Source: Cellvibrionaceae bacterium
GTDB taxonomy: Bacteria; Pseudomonadota; Gammaproteobacteria; Pseudomonadales; Cellvibrionaceae
Length of the DNA: 64,000 bases
Assembly (NCBI GenBank): GCA_021151825.1
Contig: JAGKWQ010000006.1
Location: 186,001-250,000, forward strand
Reading direction: 5' to 3'
Below, in pieces: positions 50,163 to 58,899 of the stretch. Under the pieces are notes generated by a model, which saw only the letters and a list, made by a program, of their open reading frames with translations, was not told the origin of the DNA and ran no database searches. Both the position numbers and the translations under genes were made by a program. The first letter of the stretch is position 1. The number at the start of each line of letters is the position of its first letter.

Positions 50163-50541
50163 GTCCTTAGAAAATAAAGCATTTATTGTTTTTTTGACTA
50201 TAAGCTGTATGTTGTATTTCCCGCCAATCTTTACACGCGATTCTCTTTTCAAATAATTGACAGCGCTGTCACATAGTAGTAGTTTTGTGCGCAATCTAAA
50301 TGCGTTGGATGTGAGATGTGTCTCATCAAATTGCTAAATAGCATTTATCTGTAAAAAAAATCCTGTTTTTCTTTTGTATTTTAAAAAGTGTTCTAGAGTA
50401 AAAATCAAAATAACTAGAACAGCAGAGAGAATTCGCCTTCATCCCGAGGGCGAAAATGTTTGAATTCCGAGCCTCAAATTGCACGGTTTCAGGCATGTGT
50501 GTACCGGAAAATAATTCCTGACGATAATAAAGGAGAGCTCC
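50163..50541. other. Promoter region of the receptor/halogenase cluster
   Basis: This is 379 bases. A TTGACA at 50257-50262 overlaps the palindrome at 50258-50271, with TAGTTT 17 bases later as a possible -10. The long leader (about 240 bases) between this promoter and the receptor ATG contains no open frame of note and no riboswitch that I recognise; an AAAGGAGAGC ribosome site ends it. Confidence 0.5.
50258..50271. promoter_or_regulatory. LacI-family-type operator
   Basis: TGACAGCGCTGTCA is a perfect 14-bp palindrome with the central CG typical of LacI/GalR operators. It overlaps the -35 hexamer TTGACA, as a repressor site would. Related palindromes control sugar-utilisation receptors in Alteromonadales and Xanthomonadales. 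Confidence 0.65.
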
Positions 50542-53500
50542 ATGTACAAAACTATAAGCTTTAAGAAAAAACTTCTGGCTGCCGCGGTTGCTTCTGCTGC
50601 CGTAGCTGCCAGCTTCAGTGGTATGACCTATGCTCAAGATGATTCTGTTGAAGAGGTAACGGTAACGGGTATTCGCGGTTCTTTGACTCGTGCGGTGGAT
50701 GTCAAACGCGGCGCAGCGGGTGTTGTTGATGCCATATCTTCAGAAGATCTTGGCAAAATGCCAGATTCAAACCTGGCTGAATCGCTACAGCGTATCACCG
50801 GTATTTCTATTGATCGTACTAACGGCGAAGGTGCCAAGATCACGTCTCGTGGTTTTGGTCCAGCATACAATTTGGTTACCCTGAATGGCCGTCAATTGTC
50901 ATCGGCTGCCGTTATTGAAGGCGGTGATGTTGAGAGTACTCGTTCATTTGACATGAGCAACATTGCCTCTGAATCTGTTTCAGGTGTGCAAGTCTATAAA
51001 ACCGGTAAGGCAAGTGTTCCTACTGGTGGTATTGGTGCAACGATAAACCTTTCCACTGCCAAGCCATTTGATTATGAAGGGTTTAAGGCCTCAGTTGGTG
51101 GCAAAGCGCTGATGGATGATTCTAACGATATTGGTGACGACGTCACTCCGGAAGTATCCGGTTTCGTTAGCTGGTCTAATGAGATGTTTGGTGCATCATT
51201 GTCATTGGCTCATCAAGAGCGTGATAGCGCGCGCTCGGGTTTTGCGAATGGTGGTTGGGGCGATAAGCAACAACGCTACACTGGCGGCGAAATATTCAAC
51301 AGTGGTTATACTCCAGGTGCTGTTGTCATTAACGAGCCAGCTAAAGCTAGTTTCGTGCCCGGAACCACTGATTTGGTGCCCGGAACTGGTGACTTGGCTA
51401 CGCGTCTTCAGGAAGCGAACTTCTTCCATACTGATACATCGCGCGAACGTGACAACGCTTTGTTGACATTGCAATTCAGACCTAACGATAAAATCACAGC
51501 CACACTGGATGCGATGAGTGTAACCACCAAAACCCAATCGCAACATGCGATTTACTCTTTATGGTTCTCTGATGGTGCATGGCCAACTAATGCTGTGCAG
51601 TGGGATGACAACCCAGTTAGTCAATCACCTCTTTATGTGTGGCAGGCGAATCCAAGTGGCGCGCCTCGCGATATCGCGCTGAAAAACTCATTACGTTCAG
51701 TTGAGAACAAATTGGATGACGTTGGTTTTAACCTGGCCTTTCAAGCGACTGATGAGTTGAGCTTTGAACTTGATGTTCACAAGGCTGAATCAAGTGCAAC
51801 CCCTTATAATGCACCCGGCTCAAACATTACTCTGGGCATAGGTGTAAACACCTTGCTGGCTCAAGGTTTGGATATGAGTGGTGACATGCCTCTGATTGCA
51901 AGCGTTGTGCAAAACGGTAGCATCAAGAAGAGCGATGTGGGTTCTACCATTAGCCAGTTGGTGAGTGCACGTTCCTGGCAAGATGTTGAAGAAGCCAAGA
52001 TTTCTGGTAAGTACGAATTCTCGGAATCGGGCTCTATTAACTTTGGTTTAAGTTCACTGCAAACCGAATCAATTCAAAGGCAATCCGACATTGGTAATGC
52101 CACCATGAAAGGCGGTTGGAGCGTTGCAGCAGCGGGTGATATTAACCCTGATTGGTTTGAGTTCATTAACTTCAACGATTATTTCGATGGTTATAACTCT
52201 AACTTGTCATCTGGAGCCAAAGCGTTGTTTGCCAAGGCTGGCAACAATGGTGATAAAGCTACATCAGACATTACCGGCGTGCGTGTGACTAACTTTAATG
52301 CTGTGGCTCGGCAGATGTTTGATCAGGCTCCCCTTAAAGATGACGGCAGCAAACTTTTATATGCAGCTAACCCAATTGATAGTACTGACCGTAAGATAGT
52401 TGAAGATGTCCAGGCAGCCTATGTTGAAGCTAACCTCACCGGTGAGTTGGGTGGTATGGCGGTGGATGTATCGGCTGGCCTTCGTTATGAAAGAACAGAC
52501 GTAGAGTCTTACTCGCGTGTTTCTCCAAGAAAACTCACTTGGACATCCGATAGAGACTTCAACAATGCAGCTATTGGCGCGGCAGGCTCGCTTCCTTACA
52601 CAGTTAGCACTTACGATTACGCTAATGTGCTTCCTAATCTGGATTTGACCTTCCATATCAGTGATGAACTGATTGCGCGTGCATCCAGCAGTAAAACGAT
52701 TTCCCGTGCAAACTTCAACGATCTCCAAGTAGGTGCCGCAGGTAATGCACCAACAGGTGGTCCTCTGTTGGCCGGTGGTTCACTGGGTACTATCGGCGAT
52801 GGTAACGTTAGGTTGAACCCGATTGAGTCAAACAACATCGACTTCTCGGTTGAATACTACTTCAACGATACCGATTATGTGTCTATTGGTTTCTTCGATA
52901 AGCGCGTACCTAACTTCATTGGCCGAGAAGAAGTTGAGATTACTTACGAAGGTACATTGGATCCAAGTAATGGTCTGCGCGCGCGCGAAGCTGTGGATGC
53001 ATTGAAAGCGGCTGGTCTTCCAGTAAACGAGCGGAATTTGTTCGAGCAGGTTGCTCGAATGAACGGCACCGATAAGGGCTGTATCAATTCAACAGCAGCT
53101 CAATTGTGTGGCGCTGGAGGTCTTGCTTCGAACACCGAGGCTGGTTACTTGTTGTATAAAGACGGTGTAGATATCGTAGCGGTAGCGGGTGATCCAAGTG
53201 TTACCAACGTCACTTCCATGCCTGTAAACTCTAAAGACGCTGTGATAAATGGTTGGGAGTTTGCTGGTCAACACTTCTTCGGCGATAGCGGTTTTGGTAT
53301 CCAGGCTAACTATACGGTTGTTAATGGCAGTATTAGCTACGACGTCAATGCAGAACCGGGCTCTGCTACTCAATTTGCGTTGGCTGGCTTGAGTGATTCG
53401 GCTAACCTGATTGGTATCTATGAAAAGAACCAATGGCAAGCACGTATTGCGTACAACTGGCGTGACAAGTTCCTGAGTAATCCGAACGCAGGTGGTGGTG

Positions 53501-53697
53501 AGCCTGAGTTTACAGAAGACTACGGTCAGGTTGACTTCAACATAGGCTACAAAATCACTGATGATTTCACTGTAGCGTTGGAAGGTACTAACGTGCTGGC
53601 TGAGGATAAGAAAGCCTACGGTCGTACTAAAAATCAAGTAAGGTATGTTGATGTGTTAGAGGCTCGTTATGCGCTTTCTGCGCGTTACAATTTCTAA
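50542..53697 (+). CDS. Large TonB-dependent receptor, carbohydrate-type
   Basis: The protein is 1051 residues. The signal peptide ends TYAQ, then EEVTVTGIRGSLTRAVDVK forms the TonB-box region. The plug has LGKMPDSNLAESLQRITGISIDR, GAKITSRGFGP and YNLVTLNGRQL, diagnostic of the CirA/oligosaccharide TonB family of Caulobacter, Xanthomonas and Alteromonas. The barrel ends LSARYNF. These receptors import oligosaccharides or other bulky nutrients, not usually siderophores. Promoter overlap with a LacI-type site also points to a sugar-like inducer. A terminator separates it from the SapC gene, so the downstream genes are expected at lower levels. Confidence 0.93.
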   Translation: MYKTISFKKKLLAAAVASAAVAASFSGMTYAQDDSVEEVTVTGIRGSLTRAVDVKRGAAGVVDAISSEDLGKMPDSNLAESLQRITGISIDRTNGEGAKITSRGFGPAYNLVTLNGRQLSSAAVIEGGDVESTRSFDMSNIASESVSGVQVYKTGKASVPTGGIGATINLSTAKPFDYEGFKASVGGKALMDDSNDIGDDVTPEVSGFVSWSNEMFGASLSLAHQERDSARSGFANGGWGDKQQRYTGGEIFNSGYTPGAVVINEPAKASFVPGTTDLVPGTGDLATRLQEANFFHTDTSRERDNALLTLQFRPNDKITATLDAMSVTTKTQSQHAIYSLWFSDGAWPTNAVQWDDNPVSQSPLYVWQANPSGAPRDIALKNSLRSVENKLDDVGFNLAFQATDELSFELDVHKAESSATPYNAPGSNITLGIGVNTLLAQGLDMSGDMPLIASVVQNGSIKKSDVGSTISQLVSARSWQDVEEAKISGKYEFSESGSINFGLSSLQTESIQRQSDIGNATMKGGWSVAAAGDINPDWFEFINFNDYFDGYNSNLSSGAKALFAKAGNNGDKATSDITGVRVTNFNAVARQMFDQAPLKDDGSKLLYAANPIDSTDRKIVEDVQAAYVEANLTGELGGMAVDVSAGLRYERTDVESYSRVSPRKLTWTSDRDFNNAAIGAAGSLPYTVSTYDYANVLPNLDLTFHISDELIARASSSKTISRANFNDLQVGAAGNAPTGGPLLAGGSLGTIGDGNVRLNPIESNNIDFSVEYYFNDTDYVSIGFFDKRVPNFIGREEVEITYEGTLDPSNGLRAREAVDALKAAGLPVNERNLFEQVARMNGTDKGCINSTAAQLCGAGGLASNTEAGYLLYKDGVDIVAVAGDPSVTNVTSMPVNSKDAVINGWEFAGQHFFGDSGFGIQANYTVVNGSISYDVNAEPGSATQFALAGLSDSANLIGIYEKNQWQARIAYNWRDKFLSNPNAGGGEPEFTEDYGQVDFNIGYKITDDFTVALEGTNVLAEDKKAYGRTKNQVRYVDVLEARYALSARYNF

Positions 53698-53721
53698 TAG
53701 TTTGTAGTTGATGTTAGTAAG

Positions 53722-53754
53722 AAAAAGTGCCGCTCTATGAGCGGCACTTTTTTT
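53722..53754 (+). terminator. Terminator/attenuator between receptor and sapC-like gene
   Basis: A 14-bp stem (AAAAAGTGCCGCTC / GAGCGGCACTTTTT) with a TAT loop is followed by more T residues. The next gene starts 27 bases later. Confidence 0.9.
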
Positions 53755-53781
53755 AGTTCATAAAATAAAAAGGGTAATACG

Positions 53782-54498
53782 ATGAAAGATTTTCAACCAT
53801 TAAGCTTTGAGCAACATAAAACCCTGGGGTACACAGAAAAGTACGGCTCTGAATATGGGCACCAGGCAGGCGCAGTCATGATACTGCCCAATGAATTTGC
53901 CAAAGCTCAACGAGAATACCCAATTCTATTTCGCAAAGATTCTGAAACCGGCCGTTTTTTGCCAGTAGTCTTACTAGGGTTTGAGGAAAATGAAAATCTC
54001 TTCCTTCATGAGAACGCAACGTGGCGTGCACGTTATATTCCACTTGCTGTGAAGCAGGGGCCTTTTCTCATTGGGCTTCAGCAGCAAGAAGCAGAACAAA
54101 GACTTGCTATTTATGCAGACCTAAATGATTCAAGAATCCAGCAAAACGCAGCGCCTGCACTGTTCAATACTGATGGCAATGCTTCTGTCACCCTAAATGA
54201 AATAAGAGATATATTGTCAGCGCGCCATAAAGGCTCCGAGCTGCTTGAGCCTATGATTGAAGCCTTTCTAAAATACGATCTTCTTGAGCGGGTTAGGTTG
54301 GAAATTGACTTAAGTCATGGGGCTACTATTAAATTTGATGCCGGTTATACAGTGCATATTGAAAAGCTAATTGCATTAGAAAATGATGCGGTAGTTGAAT
54401 TACACAAATCAGGTTTCTTGTCACTTGCCTATAATGTTGCTGACTCTGTGAATAATATTCAAAGTTTGATTGATATCAAAAATGCAAAAATGAAGTAA
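53782..54498 (+). CDS. SapC-family protein
   Basis: The protein is 238 residues. FQPLSFEQHKTLGY, then AGAVMILPNEFAKAQREYPILFRKD and FLPVVLLGFEENENLFL are hallmarks of the SapC family (named after a Campylobacter S-layer-associated protein). No signal peptide is visible. In environmental gammaproteobacteria and Caulobacterales these genes are regularly found between a TonB receptor and flavin halogenases; their role is unknown. The gap to the halogenase gene is 25 bases, so the two are one transcript. Confidence 0.88.
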   Translation: MKDFQPLSFEQHKTLGYTEKYGSEYGHQAGAVMILPNEFAKAQREYPILFRKDSETGRFLPVVLLGFEENENLFLHENATWRARYIPLAVKQGPFLIGLQQQEAEQRLAIYADLNDSRIQQNAAPALFNTDGNASVTLNEIRDILSARHKGSELLEPMIEAFLKYDLLERVRLEIDLSHGATIKFDAGYTVHIEKLIALENDAVVELHKSGFLSLAYNVADSVNNIQSLIDIKNAKMK

Positions 54499-54523
54499 GT
54501 TAGCATACAAAAAATTAATAAAA

Positions 54524-56038
54524 ATGAGCTTAGATATGAACGAACATACAACAGTGAATTCTATTCGTAAAATCGTTATTGCAGGCGGCGGCACATCAGG
54601 TTGGCTAGCTGCAGCAGCTATCTCTAAGGTGCTCGGAAAAAATCTGGATATTACTCTGATTGAATCGCCAGACATTGGGCGAATTGGCGTAGGGGAAGCA
54701 ACTATTCCCACCCTGCGCGTATTTCATAAGCTGTTGGGCATTAATGACCAGGAGCTGATGGCTCAGGTTCAAGGAACATTTAAGTTAGGTATTGAATTTA
54801 GTAACTGGGCTAACAAAGGCGATAAATACTTTCACTCTTTTGGGCTTACAGGAAAAGAGTGTTGGGCATGCCAATTCCAGCATTTTTGGTTTGCAGGAAA
54901 AAAATACGGTATAAATGCTCCCTTTGGCGATTACTGCCCTGAGTCTAAAGCCGCAAGTTTGGAAAAGTGCAGCGGCGAAAATGATGGCGTTAATTATGCC
55001 TATCACTTTGATGCAAATTTATATGCAGATTATTTGAAAAGTTTTTCTACAAAGCTTGGAGTGAAACATGTTGAAGGGTTTATTGAGAAAGTAAATATTT
55101 CTCCCGAGAATGGGTATATTACATCGTTGTTATTGAAAGATGGGCAAGAAATAGCAGGCGATTTATTTCTGGATTGTACCGGTTTCAAAGCAATGCTTAT
55201 CGATGGTGCGTTAAACACACCCTATGTGCCCTACGGTCATTATCTTCCCTGCGATTCGGCGGTTGCGCTACAGACTGAAAACGTGGGATCTCCACGACCT
55301 TACACCCAGGCAATAGCGCACGACTTTGGATGGCAGTGGCGTATTCCACTGCAACACAGGGCAGGAAATGGTTTAGTGTTTTCCAGCCGGCATGTTTCAG
55401 ATGATGAAGCCATCAGCACGCTGTTGAACAATTTGGAAGGTCGCCCGGTTACCGAGCCCCGCGTGATTAAATATAAAACGGGCCGTCGTATAAAGTCCTG
55501 GAATAAAAACTGTATTGCAGTAGGGCTTTCGTCAGGTTTTATTGAGCCTCTTGAATCTACCTCAATCCATTTGGCCATGTCTGCCATTTATCGCTTAATG
55601 CGCTATTTTCCACAACATGAAATTTCGATGTCGAATGTGGATGAGTTTAATCGGCAATCCAGTGAAGAAATGGATCGTGCCCGCAATTTTGTGGTGTTGC
55701 ATTATCACGCGACCCAACGGGAAGACACGGAATTCTGGCGTTATTGTAAGACGATGGAAATCCCTGAGATTCTGGCGCGTCGCATACAATTATTCAAGGA
55801 TACTGGTGCCATTACGCTCGAAGACAAAGAGTTATTTTTAAACGATTCCTGGGTTCAGGTCATGATGGGGCAAGGTATTATGCCTACTGCCTACCATCCG
55901 ATTGTCGACATGATGGAAGAAAAGGAGTTGAAAGGTTTCCTTGCATTCTTGAGGGACGACGTACATAAAAAAGTCACAGTAATGCCTTCGCATCAAGAAT
56001 TTATCAATCAATTCTGCAAGGCAAGGCCACCCGTTTAA
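54524..56038 (+). CDS. Flavin-dependent halogenase-like protein (tryptophan halogenase family)
   Basis: The protein is 504 residues; a second ATG at 54536 is equally possible. The FAD site is GGGTSGW (21-27), the active-site lysine lies in GTFKLGIEF (K87, aligned by eye with PrnA K79), the WxWxIP motif is W270-P275 (GWQWRIPL), and the glutamate pocket is GFIEPLEST (E344, like PrnA E346). All residues needed to make and steer hypochlorous acid are therefore present. The substrate is unknown; characterised relatives from receptor-linked clusters act on indoles or phenols rather than free tryptophan. A separate flavin reductase is needed and none is encoded nearby. Co-transcribed with SapC and DUF6445. 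Confidence 0.92.
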   Translation: MSLDMNEHTTVNSIRKIVIAGGGTSGWLAAAAISKVLGKNLDITLIESPDIGRIGVGEATIPTLRVFHKLLGINDQELMAQVQGTFKLGIEFSNWANKGDKYFHSFGLTGKECWACQFQHFWFAGKKYGINAPFGDYCPESKAASLEKCSGENDGVNYAYHFDANLYADYLKSFSTKLGVKHVEGFIEKVNISPENGYITSLLLKDGQEIAGDLFLDCTGFKAMLIDGALNTPYVPYGHYLPCDSAVALQTENVGSPRPYTQAIAHDFGWQWRIPLQHRAGNGLVFSSRHVSDDEAISTLLNNLEGRPVTEPRVIKYKTGRRIKSWNKNCIAVGLSSGFIEPLESTSIHLAMSAIYRLMRYFPQHEISMSNVDEFNRQSSEEMDRARNFVVLHYHATQREDTEFWRYCKTMEIPEILARRIQLFKDTGAITLEDKELFLNDSWVQVMMGQGIMPTAYHPIVDMMEEKELKGFLAFLRDDVHKKVTVMPSHQEFINQFCKARPPV

Positions 56039-56101
56039 AAACAGATTCGTTTGTCTTTTGGTTTACATGAAGTATTGAGAGTTAAAAGTATAGAGAATTG
56101 T

Positions 56102-56809
56102 ATGAGACCAATTGAGTACGGGCTTTGCGAGGATGCCAACATTGAATGCTATAAAGTTGGCAATGAACAACAGGAAGTTCTGTTGGTTGATAACTACCTT
56201 AAAGGAGCTTCAGCGTTAAAAGAGCTTGCAGTACAGATAAATGAGTTTGCGCGCGCAGACTCTTTTTATCCTGGGGTTCGTATGCAAGTTCCGCAGGAAT
56301 ATACAATGGCTCTTGTTAAAAATTTTGGCTTCTTTATGGAGCAATTTTTTCATTTAGAGGTAAGGCAAATCAAGAAGGCCATTTCTAAATTTTCGATAAT
56401 AACAACGCGCCAAAATGATCTTGATTTATTGCAACGAATCCCGCATTTCGATTCTCCGTCGCGCAAAGGTTTGGCCTTTGTACATTATCTGCAATCGGTT
56501 CCGGATATGGGAACTTCGTTGTATCGCCATAGGCCAACAAATTTTGAATATGTTGATGAGCAACGCTATCCCAGTTACACAGAAAAAATACAAGAACGAT
56601 TTCCCACAGAAGATACATACCCCGAAGGCTATATCAATGGCTCTACCGATCAATTTGAAGAAATAGCCTCATTCGATGCGGTCTTTAATCGATTGCTTAT
56701 GTATAGAGGAACGAGCCTTCACTGTGGGAAAATTGGGAAAGATTATAATTTTGATCCCAGCCCTGCAACGGGTCGGCTTACGATTACATCGTTTTTTGAA
56801 TTTAAATAA
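56102..56809 (+). CDS. DUF6445-family protein of the halogenase cluster
   Basis: The protein is 235 residues from ATG 56102; the open frame reaches back to a TTG at 56051 without a start signal. EVLLVDNYLKGASALKELAVQ opens a domain seen repeatedly beside flavin halogenases and SapC proteins (DUF6445). HFDSPSRKGLAFVHYL, TSLYRHR and the RGTSLHCGKI segment near the end supply histidines in an H-x-D...H arrangement that recalls Fe(II)/2-oxoglutarate oxygenases, but this is inference. It is the last gene of the cluster, 63 bases after the halogenase. Confidence 0.75.
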   Translation: MRPIEYGLCEDANIECYKVGNEQQEVLLVDNYLKGASALKELAVQINEFARADSFYPGVRMQVPQEYTMALVKNFGFFMEQFFHLEVRQIKKAISKFSIITTRQNDLDLLQRIPHFDSPSRKGLAFVHYLQSVPDMGTSLYRHRPTNFEYVDEQRYPSYTEKIQERFPTEDTYPEGYINGSTDQFEEIASFDAVFNRLLMYRGTSLHCGKIGKDYNFDPSPATGRLTITSFFEFK

Positions 56810-57146
56810 TTGAATAGTAAATTTTAAGAAAAATTGTAAGCGTCCAATCAACCTCACATTTTCACGGTAGCTGTTAATCATTAGCCTACAGATTTTTCGC
56901 TTGGGAGAGGAATTTTTTGTACTTATTTGTATAAAAATATAAGATCTCCCAATCTGAAGTTTCCAAAGAGTTTTGACTATGAAAAATCTTCTATTGATAG
57001 GTGCGGTCAGCTAGAGAAATGTATTGATACTAATTTACGCTCTGTAGATCGAGCTAAAACATGGTTTCAGGGTTTTTTGTTTCTCGGGAAAGGTAAAAAA
57101 TTTCGGCCCATAACGGGCCGAAATTTTTAGGCATTGAGCAAAAAAA
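56810..57146. other. Intergenic region after the halogenase cluster
   Basis: This is 337 bases between convergent genes. Apart from the terminator at 57096-57128, I see nothing in it. Confidence 0.6.
57096..57128. terminator. Bidirectional terminator
   Basis: A perfect 14-bp stem (AAAAATTTCGGCCC / GGGCCGAAATTTTT) encloses loop ATAAC. It serves the leftward aldo-keto reductase gene and probably the rightward cluster. Confidence 0.93.
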
Positions 57147-58160
57147 TTACTTCACAATTCTATCAATCTTCGCTAATTCTTCCTCGCTAAAACTCAAATT
57201 ATTTAACGCCGCCACTGAATCATCGATTTGTGCAGGGCGGCTGGCGCCGATGAGGCAGGTGGTGACGGCGTCGTTGTGCAGTGTCCAGGCGATGGACATT
57301 TGTGCGAGTGATTGGCCGCGGGTTTCGGCGATTGCATTGAGTGCTTGTACTTTCTGGATTTTTTCCGGAGTAATGTCTTTGTTGTTCAAATAAATTAATT
57401 CCGGGCGAGCCGCGCGCGAGTCGGACGGGATTCCATTCAAATATTTATTGGTGAGCACGCCTTGCGCTAATGGCGAGAATGCAATCGAGCCAACGCCTTC
57501 TTCTTTCAGTACATCGGTTAAACCATTTTCAATCCAGCGATCAAACAGGTTATAGCGTGGCTGGTGGATTAATAATGGGGTGCCCAATTCACGCAGGATG
57601 CGCACAGCTTCTTTGGTTTGTGCGGGTTGATAATTGGAAATACCCACATACAGTGCGCGGCCGGAACGAACAATAAAATCCAGTGCCTGCATGGTTTCTT
57701 CGATAGGCGTTTCCGGGTCCATGCAGTGGTGGTAAAAAATATCGAAATAATCGAGGCCGGTGCGTTTCAAACTTTGATCGCAGCTGCTTACCAGGTATTT
57801 ACGTGAGCCACCAATACCATAAGGGCCTGGCCACATGTCATAACCGGCTTTGCTGGAAATAATTAATTCATCGCGATAACGCACAAAATCTTGTGCAAAA
57901 ATATTACCGAACGTTTGCTCTGCAGAGCCGAAATTGGGGCCGTAGTTGTTGGCCAAATCGAAATGGGTAATACCTAAATCGAACGCGCGATGCAACATTG
58001 CACGAGCGTTGGCTTGGGGATCAACAGCACCGAAGTTTTGCCATAAGCCGAGTGACAAACGCGGCAAGCGCAATCCGCTTTTGCCACAGCGTTGGTATTT
58101 CATGGTTTTGTAACGTTCGGGGTTTGCTACATAAACTGGATTGGGTTCGTGAGTAATCAT
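57147..58160 (-). CDS. gpr: Aldo-keto reductase, L-glyceraldehyde 3-phosphate reductase type
   Basis: The protein is 337 residues. Similarity to E. coli YghZ (Gpr) is visible throughout: YQRCGKSGLRLPRLSLGLWQNFG, FDLANNYGPNFGSAEQTFG (catalytic Asp and Tyr), SSKAGYDMWPGPYGIGGSRKY (Lys), and the NADPH site SIAFSPLAQGVLTNKYL. The enzyme detoxifies methylglyoxal and L-glyceraldehyde 3-phosphate with NADPH in the cytoplasm. AGGA precedes ATG 58160. It follows the MAPEG gene on the same strand, 147 bases apart. Confidence 0.94.
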   Translation of the reverse strand: MITHEPNPVYVANPERYKTMKYQRCGKSGLRLPRLSLGLWQNFGAVDPQANARAMLHRAFDLGITHFDLANNYGPNFGSAEQTFGNIFAQDFVRYRDELIISSKAGYDMWPGPYGIGGSRKYLVSSCDQSLKRTGLDYFDIFYHHCMDPETPIEETMQALDFIVRSGRALYVGISNYQPAQTKEAVRILRELGTPLLIHQPRYNLFDRWIENGLTDVLKEEGVGSIAFSPLAQGVLTNKYLNGIPSDSRAARPELIYLNNKDITPEKIQKVQALNAIAETRGQSLAQMSIAWTLHNDAVTTCLIGASRPAQIDDSVAALNNLSFSEEELAKIDRIVK

Positions 58161-58307
58161 TAATTGTCCTGGCCATTAGGTGGTGATTTGCAAACCTGAC
58201 TCGTGTGAATGTTTTTACATGAGCGGTGCATTCTTGTGAGTGGCACATTTTAACTGAAAGCTCGACATTGCAAATCCGGCGCGAGTGTAAAGATGAGTAG
58301 CCTTGTG

Positions 58308-58718
58308 TTACACCCAATCAAGTGAGTGTTTCAACAACAATAATCCCCACATAATCAGAATGCAGGCATTGCTGGCCACGAACGCCCACATACGGTGGAT
58401 CACATTGTTGTAAGTGAGGTGGATCCAGCTATGCACCAGGCGACAAAATACAAATGCCCAGGCGCAAATAACCATCGACGTGGATTCAACATGCATCGCA
58501 ATGGCGATGGTTCCAGCGATGTAAAACAGCAGGGGGATTTCAAATAAATTGCCATAGTTGCGCGCAGCTTGCGCAATTTCCGCAGGCATTTCGCCAGTAT
58601 TTAACCTAAATTGGCTGATTCGTACCTGGCCCGTTTTGATGGCTTTGATGCGCAGAAACATCATTCGGAAGGCGACACCAAAGGTGAGCAACACCATGGC
58701 AAACATTGCATAAAGCAT
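58308..58718 (-). CDS. MAPEG-family membrane protein
   Basis: The protein is 136 residues with four membrane helices. RNYGNLFEIPLLFYIAG is the conserved second-helix motif of the MAPEG family, and FCRLVHSWIHLTYNNVIHR marks the third. Eukaryotic members are glutathione transferases or leukotriene synthases; the bacterial ones of this length mostly have unknown substrates. AAGGA precedes ATG 58718. The pairing with an aldehyde-detoxifying reductase could reflect a shared stress role, but this is speculation. Confidence 0.88.
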   Translation of the reverse strand: MLYAMFAMVLLTFGVAFRMMFLRIKAIKTGQVRISQFRLNTGEMPAEIAQAARNYGNLFEIPLLFYIAGTIAIAMHVESTSMVICAWAFVFCRLVHSWIHLTYNNVIHRMWAFVASNACILIMWGLLLLKHSLDWV

Positions 58719-58899
58719 GAAATTATTCCTTCTGCTGAGGGTTATTCTTCAGATTCACTATAGCCCAGATGGCAGCCAAAGTTTCCCGTGTTTAACCCTG
58801 TGGGACATTCTGGCCTTGAAGCCCTATAATGGCGGCCTTTTCCTGTGGGCCAGGGTGCCCCGGAATTTGACTTCAAATCGATTACCATAGGATAACTCC

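Noticed and set aside
56927..57130. 67-codon frame after the halogenase cluster
   Set aside because: It begins with a bare TTG, runs into a perfect terminator hairpin and has no family resemblance.
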